64,000 nt of DNA from Candidatus Zixiibacteriota bacterium (GCA_024231855.1 JAAEQD010000345.1:124001-188000); one strand, 5' to 3'; positions 1 to 9,501 are shown, numbered from the stretch's first letter. Notes: a model not told the origin generated them from the sequence alone. A program made the numbers and translations.

Positions 1-2
1 AC

Positions 3-1004
3 AATACCAGGCTATTTTTTCAACTACAGGACTCCCGCAACCTGGGGACGAATTCCTCCGGGCTGGCAAATGATACCAATCTCGGCGTGCACCAGGCCTA
101 CATCAAGTTATTGAAATTCCTGCATGAGGATATGAACCTGCAATTAGGCAGGTTTCAGGCGTTTTATGGCCGTCAGCGTCTGATAGGAGCAGTTGGCTGG
201 AGTAATGTCGGTCGAGTGTTCGACGGAATTAGAGCATCATACAAAACCGACGAGTTCAAGGTCGATTTGTTCAGCTTGAAAATCGTCGAACGCGGCTTTA
301 GAGCGATACCGGATTACAGGGATTGGGTGTTGTACGGGATTTACGGCACTCTCATGGAAAACCAGTTGGATTTATTCTGGCTGTTCGATTGGGATCAGGC
401 GAACGCCGGGGGCGACCACGCCCTCCGTAGATACACGGCCGGATTGTATTTTAATCACTTCATGGATTCCGGATTAAAAGTCGAATTCGACGCGGCTTTC
501 CAGGGCGGTAAGGCAGCCGACATGAATATCGCGGCGTTCATGTTCGCCGGCGACTTGACCTATGAGATGGACGATATTTTCCAGAAAGTCGGCTTCGGTT
601 TTGATATCACCTCAGGCGATGAAGATCCCCTCGATAATGATATCAATACTTTTAATAATCTCTATTACACCGGCCATAAGTTCAGGGGATATATGGATTA
701 TTTCATAGGTTCCCCGGCCGAGGGATTATTTAATCTTGTATTAAGAGCCTCGTTAAAGCCAAATGATAAATTCGCGTTGCTGATCGATCTCCATCACTTT
801 CAGACAATGAAAAAATATGCTCTGGGTGTCGATGAAGAATCGAGCCAGGTTGGACAGGAGATTGATGTTACGGCTAAATTTCCTCTGGAAAAAGGACTGG
901 GTCTGCAATGCGGAACATCTCTATTTCTCGCTTCCGACGATTTTATCGCCGACTCGGATCCCGCTTTATGGTTTTATGCTATGCTGACTGCCGGTATTAA
1001 ATAG
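3..1004 (+). CDS. Alginate-export-type outer-membrane porin, 5' end outside window
   Basis: The frame is open from the first bases of the window, so the gene begins upstream; the GTG at 87 is an internal Val codon, not the start. The visible stretch reads LQDSRNLG, then LGRFQAFYGRQRLIGAVGWSNVGR, which is the pattern of the alginate-export porin domain: an N-terminal 'QDSR' strand followed by 'LGRQ...YG.ERLIGA..WSN.GR'. The remainder is rich in alternating hydrophobic/charged strands ending in GIK, as expected for an outer-membrane beta-barrel. Family members carry anionic polysaccharide or other solutes across the outer membrane; the substrate here is unknown. The gene stands alone and ends at a strong hairpin shared with the convergent response-regulator gene. 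Confidence 0.7.
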   Translation, partial: NTRLFFQLQDSRNLGTNSSGLANDTNLGVHQAYIKLLKFLHEDMNLQLGRFQAFYGRQRLIGAVGWSNVGRVFDGIRASYKTDEFKVDLFSLKIVERGFRAIPDYRDWVLYGIYGTLMENQLDLFWLFDWDQANAGGDHALRRYTAGLYFNHFMDSGLKVEFDAAFQGGKAADMNIAAFMFAGDLTYEMDDIFQKVGFGFDITSGDEDPLDNDINTFNNLYYTGHKFRGYMDYFIGSPAEGLFNLVLRASLKPNDKFALLIDLHHFQTMKKYALGVDEESSQVGQEIDVTAKFPLEKGLGLQCGTSLFLASDDFIADSDPALWFYAMLTAGIK

Positions 1005-1028
1005 AATGTAAGTAAATATAAAAAACGG

Positions 1029-1064
1029 CCGGCCCGAAAGATTCATTTCGGGCCGGTTTTATTT
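1029..1064. terminator. Bidirectional intrinsic terminator
   Basis: An 11-bp perfect stem (CCGGCCCGAAA at 1029-1039 paired with TTTCGGGCCGG at 1046-1056) with a 6-nt loop is followed by TTTTATTT. On the other strand the stem is followed by a T-rich run (the A-rich 1016-1025). It lies between the convergent porin gene (stop at 1004) and response-regulator gene (stop at 1100), so it can serve both. Confidence 0.85.
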
Positions 1065-1099
1065 ACTCGCTAAAGTTGCTTTACAATCGACTTCAGTAA

Positions 1100-1582
1100 T
1101 CAAATAAAAGTCTTCAGAATTTCTTTATGTAGGTCATCGAGTTCGCCATAAGCATTATTTATTTCGCCGATCTTCTCCTTGAGCTTCTTCATGAGCTTTT
1201 GTTTCTCAAGGCCGTTGCGGAAAATAATTAAAAGATCGTCGTTATCCCATGGCTTCTCGATATACTGATACAATCCGACATCGTTTATCGCTTTTATCGC
1301 GTTCTCTTTATCGGCATAGCCAGTTAGTATAATACGCGGTACTTCCGGAATAACTTTCTTAACTTCGGCCAGAAAACTGATGCCATCCATTTCCGGCATC
1401 AGATAGTCCGAGACGACCAAATCTATATTATTATTCTGTATATAATTAAGCGCTTCCTTGGCGGAGAGAAATGTTTGAACGTCATAATTGGTCTCCAAGG
1501 ACAAGAAGGAACTCAGGCTAGTTAATACCATCTCCTCATCATCAACAATTACTACAACCTGCTTTTCTTTGGCTTCAGCCAT
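1100..1582 (-). CDS. Single-domain response regulator with C-terminal coiled coil
   Basis: The 160-residue protein carries a CheY-like receiver at about residues 8-125: acidic pair D14/D15, phospho-acceptor D59 in SDYLMPEMDG, T87 in ILTGY and K110 in EKPW. The C-terminal ~35 residues are charged and heptad-like (KQKLMKKLKEKIGEINNAYGEL), a probable coiled coil. There is no DNA-binding or enzymatic output domain, so it probably acts by protein-protein contact. The EKPW motif is common in receivers tied to HD-GYP or hybrid-kinase systems. It is the last gene of the long minus-strand series; the 1584-residue kinase at 11069-15823 is the nearest possible partner, but that pairing is inference. Confidence 0.88.
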   Translation of the reverse strand: MAEAKEKQVVVIVDDEEMVLTSLSSFLSLETNYDVQTFLSAKEALNYIQNNNIDLVVSDYLMPEMDGISFLAEVKKVIPEVPRIILTGYADKENAIKAINDVGLYQYIEKPWDNDDLLIIFRNGLEKQKLMKKLKEKIGEINNAYGELDDLHKEILKTFI

Positions 1583-1718
1583 TTTGATCTCCCTGGTTCA
1601 ATATTAAAACCCGAATAGTCTTTGAGTATCTACGAGAAAATAGCAAATATGTTGGGCCATAAGCAAGATAGTTTTTAAATCCATTTATAATTTTCTAAAA
1701 AAGCTGCCGGAATATTAA

Positions 1719-2144
1719 TCAGGTTCTGGTTCGAGCCATCAATCCGCGCAACTTGGTAACCATGGTTTTCAATATACTTTGCGTAATTTGAACATGGTCA
1801 GCCAATAAGTCTATAAAGTCTTCCCTGTCAATTCTGAGGAGGCGGCTACTTTCGGCGGCCGTAGCGGTCACCACCCGCGGTTCGCTATCGAAAAGCGCCC
1901 AGGTTCCGAAGGCGTCCTTAACTGATGCCAGCATAACAAGTTGCTCCTCTTTTTCCAGTCGAACCTTACCTTCAATAACTATATATAAAGCGTCAGATAT
2001 GTCGCTTTCTTTAAAAAGGATTTGATCGGGCTCAAGTTTAATCTCATCGGTGACGGCGGCGATTCGAGCCAGATCCTCGGTTGAGGTGAATGATAAAATA
2101 TCAATATCCTGTAAGAATATCACTTTTTCAACGGTTGTAAGCAT
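1719..2144 (-). CDS. Cyclic-nucleotide-binding-domain protein, degenerate binding cassette
   Basis: At 141 residues this is a stand-alone CRP-type cNMP-binding fold without a helix-turn-helix. The beta-roll begins 'LEPDQILFKESDISDALYIVIEGKVRL'-like, with G in the IEGKV turn. The region matching the phosphate-binding cassette reads FGTWALFDSEPRVVTATA. The Gly and Ala-Leu are kept, but the Glu that normally follows the Gly (GE.AL) is Thr, so cAMP/cGMP binding is doubtful. It lies 67 bp after the start-proximal neighbour that encodes an NTT transporter fused to HEAT-like repeats. In other bacteria NTT-like transporters are found fused to HEAT repeats and cNMP-binding domains, so this gene is probably a detached regulatory domain of that transporter (inference). 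Confidence 0.8.
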   Translation of the reverse strand: MLTTVEKVIFLQDIDILSFTSTEDLARIAAVTDEIKLEPDQILFKESDISDALYIVIEGKVRLEKEEQLVMLASVKDAFGTWALFDSEPRVVTATAAESSRLLRIDREDFIDLLADHVQITQSILKTMVTKLRGLMARTRT

Positions 2145-2211
2145 CCTGTCCCTCTTGAAATGACTTGATCATGTCAGTACAATATTAAACAAATTAAAAC
2201 ATAAAGGTCAA

Positions 2212-5046
2212 TCAATTTGATGCTGAAATACGGGCATTGCAGTATTCAGCCGTTTCCTTAACTATCGGATCGCTATCATTGACAAGTTTCGCGATTATGT
2301 CCGCGCACTCATCTTTTCCAAGCTCGGCAAGCAGATATAAGGCGCATGTTTTGAGCCAATTGTCATCGCCCTGAAGTAGATAATCAAAGCAGAAGTCCTC
2401 GGATGGTAAATCGAACCGAACATAGTCCCTCGACTTTTCCAGTAAAAGCCGGGGAGAGGTCGTATCAATAATTGGAATAATATATTTTTTCAAGTTTGGT
2501 TCAATTAAATTATCCAGAAATTCAATCGCGTTCGCCTGAAGATCCGATTTATTACTCCGCACACCCAGGTAGGCATTATACATATCCTGGGGTAAATATC
2601 GTAATCCCAATAATCGGAAAATCCTTTCCAAATTGTTATCCAGTTTTTCCTCCAGAGCCTTTATCATAAGCCGGCGAGCCTTCATGATTCGGTCTTGATT
2701 GATACTATCCAGGGCCAGATTTTTTTTCGATAGCTTATAATTCTGATGAAAATCCAGGACGGCCAGCGTTTTATAATAGTGTTCGGTTTCATCTAAAATC
2801 CGTGAACCGATAATACTCTTATCTATTCTAACCGAAGGGAATTTGGCCTTGAGCTTATTTAAAGATTTAATAATCTCGTATCGCAGCAACATATCTTTTT
2901 GATCAAGGTTGTCTAACAACGATCTCACCGATTTCGGAGATCCAATTAAAGCTAAAACCCGGGGAATTGCCAGACGGATGCCGTAATCCTCGGCGGGATT
3001 TTCAAGATGTTCAGTCAGATGGGGGATAATTTCTTCACCGTATCCGGCCAGAGCCAGGCGCGAACTCGTTCGAGTATGTTTCCTTGCCAGGAACTTAACC
3101 AGAATCGGTATAAATTCATCGGCACCGGATTGACCGGCACTAACAATCGCGTATCGAAGAACCTCCGGGGAATTATCATTAAGTAAGAAATGCAGGTAAG
3201 GGTGAAGTTTCGGATCGCCGGCGATACCTATTACCCTGGCCGCGATTGTTTTGAAATATCGGGTAGACTCTTCCTTGACATCCGCCTGTTTGAAACTCTT
3301 ACGCATCCTGACGTATATCGCTTTAAAGTCGACAACATCCCTGAACTCCGCGTTGTCTCTTGCCTCGCGCGCGGCAAAAAGCAGAGTTGCCGCCAGAATA
3401 TAAAGATCATCATGATTCAGATAGTGTTTCAAGGTTGCCAGTTTATCGTCCGAACGCAAGTATAAATACCGTATCGCTTCGATTTTTATATCCTGGTTAC
3501 CCGATTGGATTAATTCGATAGCTTCATTAGTCAAGTCGAGTTCTTCATAAACAACTGCCAATCGAAGGGCTTTTATGCGTACTTCATCAGATTTAAAATT
3601 CACTAATTTTTTAATATACGGTATAAGTTCATTGCTTTCGGAACCCTCGAACAGGCCCAGAACATATAAAATCTGCCTTTCGTTAGTACCATCCAACACC
3701 TTGATGAAGCTTTTAACAACCGATGCGTCCCGAAGGTTGACTGTTTGCTGGGCCAGGTCGATTTCCCGTTTTTCGATGGCGTGACGGAAAGAATCTATAT
3801 ACTCTTCTCTCATTCGAATTACTAAAAATATCCAGATCGCGATGATACCAACTAAGATCAGGCTGATAAATTCTATGGATAAGCCTAACATGATCGTAAA
3901 TAATATCAACAGGATTCCGCCGATACCCGTCGCCAACGCGTCGATGAAAACATCGATGAAAGCCTTGACTTTGTTTTTAATATCATTTGGTATTGGCAAT
4001 ATCGAAAGTTCGAGCCCGGCTTTATTAATCGAATGCTTGAAACTTCCTTCGCTAACCTTGGTCAAAATCGCCGACCACAAAGCCGGGTTAAATATAATTG
4101 TCGCCGCGCCAATTAATATGCCAATCGGCAGAAACAACAGAGATGGGGCGGCGCCCAGATGTTTCAGTATCCGGCCGGTGAAGAGTAACTGTATAAACAG
4201 AGAAGCTATGCTGAGATTAGACATCCAGAATCCAAAAAAGGCGGTCAATCTATCTCGATCGGCGATCACCGATGAAGCTATCGCGCTGAATTGATAATCC
4301 ACCAGGTTGGCGGCAACCACGCCCAATCCGATAATCCCGGCCAGGTATGTCAGATGTCGTGAACCGGTTATTATTTTGATGACATTGCCCGATCTTTCGG
4401 CCTCGGCAGGTCGTTTCCTATAAGCTGATCTATCAAGATACCGATAGCGGGCGCTTTTATTCCAAACAAGCCAGAGAAGTAACATACATATGAGCAAGAA
4501 TCCCATACAGACAAACAGCAGATTATTGGTTTTGATGATTGTTGCCAGGTAATTCGTAAGATAACCGCCAAAGATACCGCCGGAAATAGCGCCGGCTCCG
4601 ATCACACCAAAAGTTCTTCTTGCCTCGCGGGCGTTAAATACATAGTTGGCTAAAAGCCAGAACTGGGCGGCGCTAATGACGCTAAAAATAGTAACCCAAA
4701 CATAGAATCCATAAAGAAATCCGGCCCCCATATAATTAAAATGAAGAAGCAGCCAGACAACAAAAAAGCCGACAATGGAAATTTTGGTCGTATAAAAAAT
4801 AAGATAATTAAGTCGTATATTCTTTGAAAACTTCGAATACAGCCAGACGACCAGGGCGGAAACAATCGCTACCAGCAGGTAAGCAAAAGGTAGTTTTTCG
4901 GCGCCGAACTCGGTTAAGAACAATGAATTACGAATCGGCTTGACTATCATCAGCGAGGCGATTATCAGGAAGATATAAGCGAACATCAGCGAGGTTCTAA
5001 CGCCATCACCGTCGCGGAGTCCCAGTATTTTTTGATAAAATTTCAA
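2212..5046 (-). CDS. NTT/TLC-family (ATP/ADP translocase-like) transporter fused to HEAT-type repeats
   Basis: The 944-residue protein has an N-terminal half (about 1-410) of roughly 12 hydrophobic helices. It carries the family's opening pattern, 'RTSLMFAYIFLIIASLMIVKPIRNSLF', and a conserved 'KAFIDVFIDALATGIGG' segment, as in bacterial nucleotide-transporter-like (Npt/TLC) proteins. From about residue 425 to the end it is soluble and built of alpha-helical repeats (for example SVVKSFIKVL, EVRIKALRLAV, PEVLRYAIVSAGQSG, DPIVKETAEYCNA), i.e. HEAT/armadillo-like. True ATP/ADP exchange is established only for intracellular parasites and plastids; free-living versions have unknown substrates. The start is TTG (5046). 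It follows a shorter paralogue (5161-6474) in the same direction. Confidence 0.85.
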   Translation of the reverse strand: MKFYQKILGLRDGDGVRTSLMFAYIFLIIASLMIVKPIRNSLFLTEFGAEKLPFAYLLVAIVSALVVWLYSKFSKNIRLNYLIFYTTKISIVGFFVVWLLLHFNYMGAGFLYGFYVWVTIFSVISAAQFWLLANYVFNAREARRTFGVIGAGAISGGIFGGYLTNYLATIIKTNNLLFVCMGFLLICMLLLWLVWNKSARYRYLDRSAYRKRPAEAERSGNVIKIITGSRHLTYLAGIIGLGVVAANLVDYQFSAIASSVIADRDRLTAFFGFWMSNLSIASLFIQLLFTGRILKHLGAAPSLLFLPIGILIGAATIIFNPALWSAILTKVSEGSFKHSINKAGLELSILPIPNDIKNKVKAFIDVFIDALATGIGGILLILFTIMLGLSIEFISLILVGIIAIWIFLVIRMREEYIDSFRHAIEKREIDLAQQTVNLRDASVVKSFIKVLDGTNERQILYVLGLFEGSESNELIPYIKKLVNFKSDEVRIKALRLAVVYEELDLTNEAIELIQSGNQDIKIEAIRYLYLRSDDKLATLKHYLNHDDLYILAATLLFAAREARDNAEFRDVVDFKAIYVRMRKSFKQADVKEESTRYFKTIAARVIGIAGDPKLHPYLHFLLNDNSPEVLRYAIVSAGQSGADEFIPILVKFLARKHTRTSSRLALAGYGEEIIPHLTEHLENPAEDYGIRLAIPRVLALIGSPKSVRSLLDNLDQKDMLLRYEIIKSLNKLKAKFPSVRIDKSIIGSRILDETEHYYKTLAVLDFHQNYKLSKKNLALDSINQDRIMKARRLMIKALEEKLDNNLERIFRLLGLRYLPQDMYNAYLGVRSNKSDLQANAIEFLDNLIEPNLKKYIIPIIDTTSPRLLLEKSRDYVRFDLPSEDFCFDYLLQGDDNWLKTCALYLLAELGKDECADIIAKLVNDSDPIVKETAEYCNARISASN

Positions 5047-5160
5047 TTGCTAATCAAACCATCAATCATCGATAATTGGTCTACCGTAATATCATTAATT
5101 AATACTCTATATTTATGTATTATTCGAACCAAAATCAACAAATGAATAATAATTAAAGCA

Positions 5161-6474
5161 TCAGGTCGATATCTCTTCGAATTTGCTTCCGGCATAACGT
5201 ACGGCAAACAGCCAGATCACGACTATGGCTACGGTAAATAACGAAAGCCAGCGAATACTCGAAAAATCGGCAAAAATCGTAGTAATCGCCAGGCTGACAC
5301 CTACCGCGATCGCTTTGGCGAATCTCTGTACGAACATATCGATAAAAGCCTTGGCCTTGTATTTTTCATCCCGGGATGTCGGGACATAAAGCGTTTCTTT
5401 GGCCGATTGATTGATCGAGTAGCTGAAACCGCTGTCGGCCGTGTTTAAGAAACTACCGATCCAGAGTATCGGAAAAACCAAAAAACCGCCGGAAGCCACT
5501 ACGATCGCGACCGGCAGGATAAACAGGGCGGTTTTGATTCCGAACCTGGTCATAATGAAGCTGGTTAGAAAAAGTTGCACGAACATGGCGAAGAAATTGC
5601 TGATAGTGTAAATCGTGGAAAAGTGCTTTCCGATATCTTCTCCTCGCACGTAATGCTCGATAGTAGCGGTAAACTGGAAATCCATGACCGTCGAAACGAT
5701 TTCATACAAGCCGACGATAGCGACAATGGCCAGTAGGTAGGATGATGAAAAGACAAGCTTCGCCCCCTCGATAGCGGCATTACCTTTTGATTTGGATTCA
5801 TTGGTATTTGTTGTGGACGGTCGTTCCGGAGGTGGGTTTTTGCCAACCAGTTTGCCGGCGGCAATCGCTATCAGGATAATCAGGATCGCGATCGCGAAAG
5901 CAATCCAGAGCCATAATGTCATGGATATTTGCCCGACCCAAACCCTTACCACCATACTGCCAAAAGCCCCTCCCAGAACTCCGCCCAGGCCTATCAGCCC
6001 ATATAAGCGTTTGGCTTTATCCGGCGTGACACTGTCGTTAACAAAGGCGAAAAAGGTTGCCACCATCAGGGTGCTGTATAGATCGCCGAATAAATAAAAA
6101 GTCCAAACCGTTATATCGCCAGGATTAACTACGAATCGACTATAGATAACGAAACATAGCATAATAAAGGCTGAAAATATCAATGTTAATTGCTGGCGGC
6201 GGAAACGGCGAGTCAACCAGGTAAATATAGCTACCGCCAGAAAGGCGACGATCATATTCAGGATTTTGGCCAGAAGTTCAGCCTGGGAAGCGGTCATATG
6301 CCAGGCGAATAAATCAAAACCGCCTTGCTGGTAGAAGCCGATGAATAGCGTTTTTTTGAGCGGTTTAAGAATCCAGAAACTTGTAATCACCAGGAAAAAA
6401 TAAGCAAACATCAGCATTGCCAGAGGCAATTCATCTCTTTTTATATTCATTATAGCTTTGATCGAACTCGGCAT
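5161..6474 (-). CDS. NTT/TLC-family transporter, membrane domain only
   Basis: The 437-residue protein is almost entirely membrane helices (about 11-12 segments). It opens with 'DELPLAMLMFAYFFLVITSFWILKPLKKTLFIGFY', matching the same block in the neighbouring 944-residue transporter. It also has the equivalent 'KAKAFIDMFVQRFAKAIAVGVS' segment near residue 385. It lacks the HEAT tail of its neighbour, so the pair are probably ancient duplicates that may work as a heteromer. Substrate is unknown. The gene lies 115 bp upstream of the larger paralogue and 41 bp downstream of the phosphoesterase lipoprotein gene, within the same minus-strand series. Confidence 0.82.
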   Translation of the reverse strand: MPSSIKAIMNIKRDELPLAMLMFAYFFLVITSFWILKPLKKTLFIGFYQQGGFDLFAWHMTASQAELLAKILNMIVAFLAVAIFTWLTRRFRRQQLTLIFSAFIMLCFVIYSRFVVNPGDITVWTFYLFGDLYSTLMVATFFAFVNDSVTPDKAKRLYGLIGLGGVLGGAFGSMVVRVWVGQISMTLWLWIAFAIAILIILIAIAAGKLVGKNPPPERPSTTNTNESKSKGNAAIEGAKLVFSSSYLLAIVAIVGLYEIVSTVMDFQFTATIEHYVRGEDIGKHFSTIYTISNFFAMFVQLFLTSFIMTRFGIKTALFILPVAIVVASGGFLVFPILWIGSFLNTADSGFSYSINQSAKETLYVPTSRDEKYKAKAFIDMFVQRFAKAIAVGVSLAITTIFADFSSIRWLSLFTVAIVVIWLFAVRYAGSKFEEIST

Positions 6475-6515
6475 AGTTACCTCATCACAATTGGCTTATT
6501 TCCTCGCCGGCTAAT

Positions 6516-7757
6516 TTATTGTGGATTATCAATCACGATCGTTTCAATTGGCCTGGTTGGTTGTTCGGGATTATCTATAATTTCGCGAGATTGAATCGTT
6601 AAGGTGCGATCATTTATATCAACCACATAATAGTGAAAAAACCGCTCCTGTTTAGCCGCTACAATTGCAAAACCCTGTGACTCATATTGTTTTTTGATTT
6701 CAGCAAGATGTTTACTATTAGCGACTTTTCTCAAGGGCACACCCCCGCCACCGCCGACCAGAAAATGTATCTGCTCCATCGAACCATAGCTTAATAAGTT
6801 ATGCTGATATAAATGATCATGACCCGAAAAAACGACCTGAACTTTGTATTTCATGAATAGATCCAGCAATTTCCGACGTTTCTCCAAGAGATCATTACCG
6901 TTTTCGCTATCCAGCCAATCGGAATAATGATGATTAAACGAAAACGGAGGATGATGCATGGCGACTATCTTAAAAGGTTTATCGTAGTTCATCATCTGCT
7001 GTTCCAGCCAGGCTGGTTCATTATCTTTGCTTGAGATAAACCATTTCTCAAACAACTCATCCTGGTATACGTTTTCAAGGAAGTCTTTCTGATCGATCAG
7101 ATAATTGGAATCGACGACAAAAACCGCCGCGTTATCGAATTCAACGACATAGAATCTTGGATAATCGAATACCGCCTGGAAATTCGCGTAGCCATAGGTA
7201 GAATTATTGGCGCATTCATGATTGCCGATAACCGGAAGATAAGGGATTTCGTTTAGCAAAGGATGATCAATTTTGTTTTCCTTGATAAATGTAGCCCAAT
7301 GCGAGCGGCGACGCCCGTCGTGAGCGGATATATCGCCGACATTCAGGATGAACTTGGCTCTTGAGTGCTTGGCCTCATCATAGATAGCGTCCCGGACCAT
7401 AAGCCTGGTGCCCTTGCCGTAATCGGGCGCGTGACGATACCAGTTGATAGCGCCGACGGCGCCATTGCCGAGCAAGTATAATTCATAAAATGGAAAAAGC
7501 GCCAATTTCCAGGTTTGCCAATTAGTCTTATTGAAGAACACATCACGGGCACGCCAGCCGGCTTGATTGTCGCTGTAGACCAAGAAGGTGGCATCTCCCC
7601 TGATTGTCTTATCCGGAAGCAGACGGGGGACTTTGTAGAATTCCTCGGGGTATTTATCGGATAGCAAGCCGACAGAGGCGCAGCTCAAGCTTAATAACAG
7701 GCCAAGTAAGGCTATAAATATCAAAATATCTCTAATAACTGATGTATTGTTTTTCAC
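6516..7757 (-). CDS. Calcineurin-like metallophosphoesterase lipoprotein
   Basis: I chose GTG 7757: it follows an AGAGAAG ribosome site, begins 5 nt after the previous stop, and puts a lipoprotein signal (hydrophobic run then LSLSC, Cys about residue 26) at the N-terminus. A TTG at 7784 is the alternative. The phosphoesterase motifs are in order: YSDNQ (about 62-64, D-x-Q rather than D-x-H), GDIS (141), GNHE (178), MHHPPF (268) and GHDH (312). These supply ligands for a two-metal centre that hydrolyses phosphate esters. Processing at Cys would leave it tethered in the periplasm or on the outer membrane. It sits directly behind the kinase-like lipoprotein gene, suggesting opposing or coupled phosphate chemistry (inference). 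Confidence 0.85.
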   Translation of the reverse strand: MKNNTSVIRDILIFIALLGLLLSLSCASVGLLSDKYPEEFYKVPRLLPDKTIRGDATFLVYSDNQAGWRARDVFFNKTNWQTWKLALFPFYELYLLGNGAVGAINWYRHAPDYGKGTRLMVRDAIYDEAKHSRAKFILNVGDISAHDGRRRSHWATFIKENKIDHPLLNEIPYLPVIGNHECANNSTYGYANFQAVFDYPRFYVVEFDNAAVFVVDSNYLIDQKDFLENVYQDELFEKWFISSKDNEPAWLEQQMMNYDKPFKIVAMHHPPFSFNHHYSDWLDSENGNDLLEKRRKLLDLFMKYKVQVVFSGHDHLYQHNLLSYGSMEQIHFLVGGGGGVPLRKVANSKHLAEIKKQYESQGFAIVAAKQERFFHYYVVDINDRTLTIQSREIIDNPEQPTRPIETIVIDNPQ

Positions 7758-7761
7758 TATT

Positions 7762-9501
7762 TCATTCTTCTCTTTCGATGCCAATTATCTTCAGTGTTTC
7801 AACATCCTCATAATCTAAGTAAACGTTTACCCATTTTCCATAGTGCTTTTTAATCTTATGGAATTTAATCGTCCATTGTTTTTCCGTTGAGTTGTTAAAA
7901 TCCTCAATACTATGACTGAGTTCATGAATAGCTAAATCGCGTACATTTAGACGTGTTTCATTGCCCAAATCTTGATAGCTTTTATATGACTCATTGTTAA
8001 TAAAAATCGAATACTTATAGCTATAATCTTCTTCCTCCTCTAATCCGGGCTCGACCAGCATATCATCAAAACATAACCATTGTTCGCCATCGATAGTTTC
8101 GATCCTGAAATTGTCCAACGGATTAACCTTATTGAACCAATAGCGGCCGGTGGCGTCGCGCCGTTCTTTAAGTGTTTTTAGCAGATACACGGCGGCTTCA
8201 GGATTTGAATACTGCCCCTGGGCGACGGCGGTTTCGAGTTGCTCATCGGTGAATGACATGACCAGTTTGGCTCCCCAGAATCCGTCACGGTTGGAGCAAT
8301 TCTCGAAAGCCGGATTGGGAGTGTTGAACTTAAAATGCCAGGGATCGAACATACTTGATTCGTAGAAACCTATCGAATTGTACTTAAAATCCGTCAATTT
8401 TTCATAGGGTTTAACGTTAAGCCCAAGTGTAAGCGTGTTTAGAGTAAAATCATGGGGATCTATCTGGTTTAATTGACCTACCCTTGACGTATACGGTCCA
8501 TGGGCGGCGCTGCCCAATGTCGATCCGAAATCTATCAGGTAGTGCCTGATATAGCTCTTGCCGTCCTCGGTCACGTAGCTGTCGAACGAATTGCCCGATT
8601 TCGTATCGGTATGGTTCAGCCAGGCGGCCATAACTCTCAGGCCGCGAAGTTCGCGCCGGTGTTGATGAGGGATGAAATCATTGGGATCATCTTTGCGATA
8701 GCCCTCGTAGGCGAACGGACCCATAGGCTTGCCGGGAATATATTTACTGGCCAAAGCTCGAACCCGTCCATCGGGAAGAGTTTCCACTTTTTCCAGCAAT
8801 TCCTTCGTATCGTTTTGATTCATATAACGTTTTTTGCCGTGGGAATCGGTGAATTTAACTTTCTCGCCTACTTCTAAAATACGCGGATGGAAATAAGTGA
8901 TATGATTCTCCGGCGTATGATAGCCGGCGGCATAGAATAACTTCGTTGATACGACCTCGGCGCCGGTGGCCAGCTCCGAGTATCCTTTGGGATCGAATTT
9001 GATAACATATCGATCACCGTGTTTATCTTTTATGCTGAAACCCGGCGTGACACCTTCGGCTTTGGCCCTCGTCACCTGCCAGGTACCGGTTGTATCGGGG
9101 CCATCTGAAGTATTGGGACCCCTGGCGATCTCTTCGAGGGAAATTTTTCGGTTGGCATTGCGATTTGTGAACCAGCTTGAATTGAACACTTCATCGAACG
9201 CGCCCACGTTATAAGCCTGCTTCGGCTTACCGAACAGATGGCGAAATTGCCGCGACAAATCCATGGACTGTTCCATTTGATCGGTAAATTGCTTGTCGAA
9301 CGCGTCGGCGACATAATTATACTTTCTAACTTCGGGTTCGGGTATATGCTGGCGGTCATCCGGTAATGGCGGAGGAGGAACGAATTGCCGACTACCGCCG
9401 CAGCCGATAAGATTAGTAGCAGCGATGAGTGTTAACACCGATAGTGTTATACCGTATATTCCTGGAATCAGATTTTTTGAATCAAATATTCTCATTTTCA
9501 T
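7762..9501 (-). CDS. Lipoprotein with protein-kinase-like (HipA/PI3K/Fam20-like?) signature
   Basis: Start ATG 9501 (ATG 9495 and TTG 9513 are alternatives); about 579 residues. The N-terminus has a hydrophobic segment and lipobox LIGC (Cys about 34), so it is probably lipid-anchored outside the cytoplasm. Numbered from 9501, the middle shows kinase-fold landmarks in the right order and spacing: YVIKFD (Lys 168, strand-3-like), ATGAEVVSTKL (Glu 182, helix-C-like), HTDTKSGN (297-304, catalytic-loop-like H-x-D-x4-N) and YLIDFGS (DFG at 324-326). I recall homologues annotated only as hypothetical in Acidobacteria and relatives, also beside a BamA-like gene. Kinase activity is inference. The C-terminal ~100 residues look beta-rich and unrelated. 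Confidence 0.6.
   Translation of the reverse strand: MKMRIFDSKNLIPGIYGITLSVLTLIAATNLIGCGGSRQFVPPPPLPDDRQHIPEPEVRKYNYVADAFDKQFTDQMEQSMDLSRQFRHLFGKPKQAYNVGAFDEVFNSSWFTNRNANRKISLEEIARGPNTSDGPDTTGTWQVTRAKAEGVTPGFSIKDKHGDRYVIKFDPKGYSELATGAEVVSTKLFYAAGYHTPENHITYFHPRILEVGEKVKFTDSHGKKRYMNQNDTKELLEKVETLPDGRVRALASKYIPGKPMGPFAYEGYRKDDPNDFIPHQHRRELRGLRVMAAWLNHTDTKSGNSFDSYVTEDGKSYIRHYLIDFGSTLGSAAHGPYTSRVGQLNQIDPHDFTLNTLTLGLNVKPYEKLTDFKYNSIGFYESSMFDPWHFKFNTPNPAFENCSNRDGFWGAKLVMSFTDEQLETAVAQGQYSNPEAAVYLLKTLKERRDATGRYWFNKVNPLDNFRIETIDGEQWLCFDDMLVEPGLEEEEDYSYKYSIFINNESYKSYQDLGNETRLNVRDLAIHELSHSIEDFNNSTEKQWTIKFHKIKKHYGKWVNVYLDYEDVETLKIIGIEREE

Noticed and set aside
87-1004. Complete gene starting at GTG 87
   Set aside because: The frame is open to the left edge and the upstream codons encode the conserved QDSRN segment, so the gene is 5'-truncated by the window.
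3190-4294. Plus-strand reading frames opposite the HEAT/transporter gene
   Set aside because: They are antisense to a well-supported protein, with no family resemblance and no ribosome sites.
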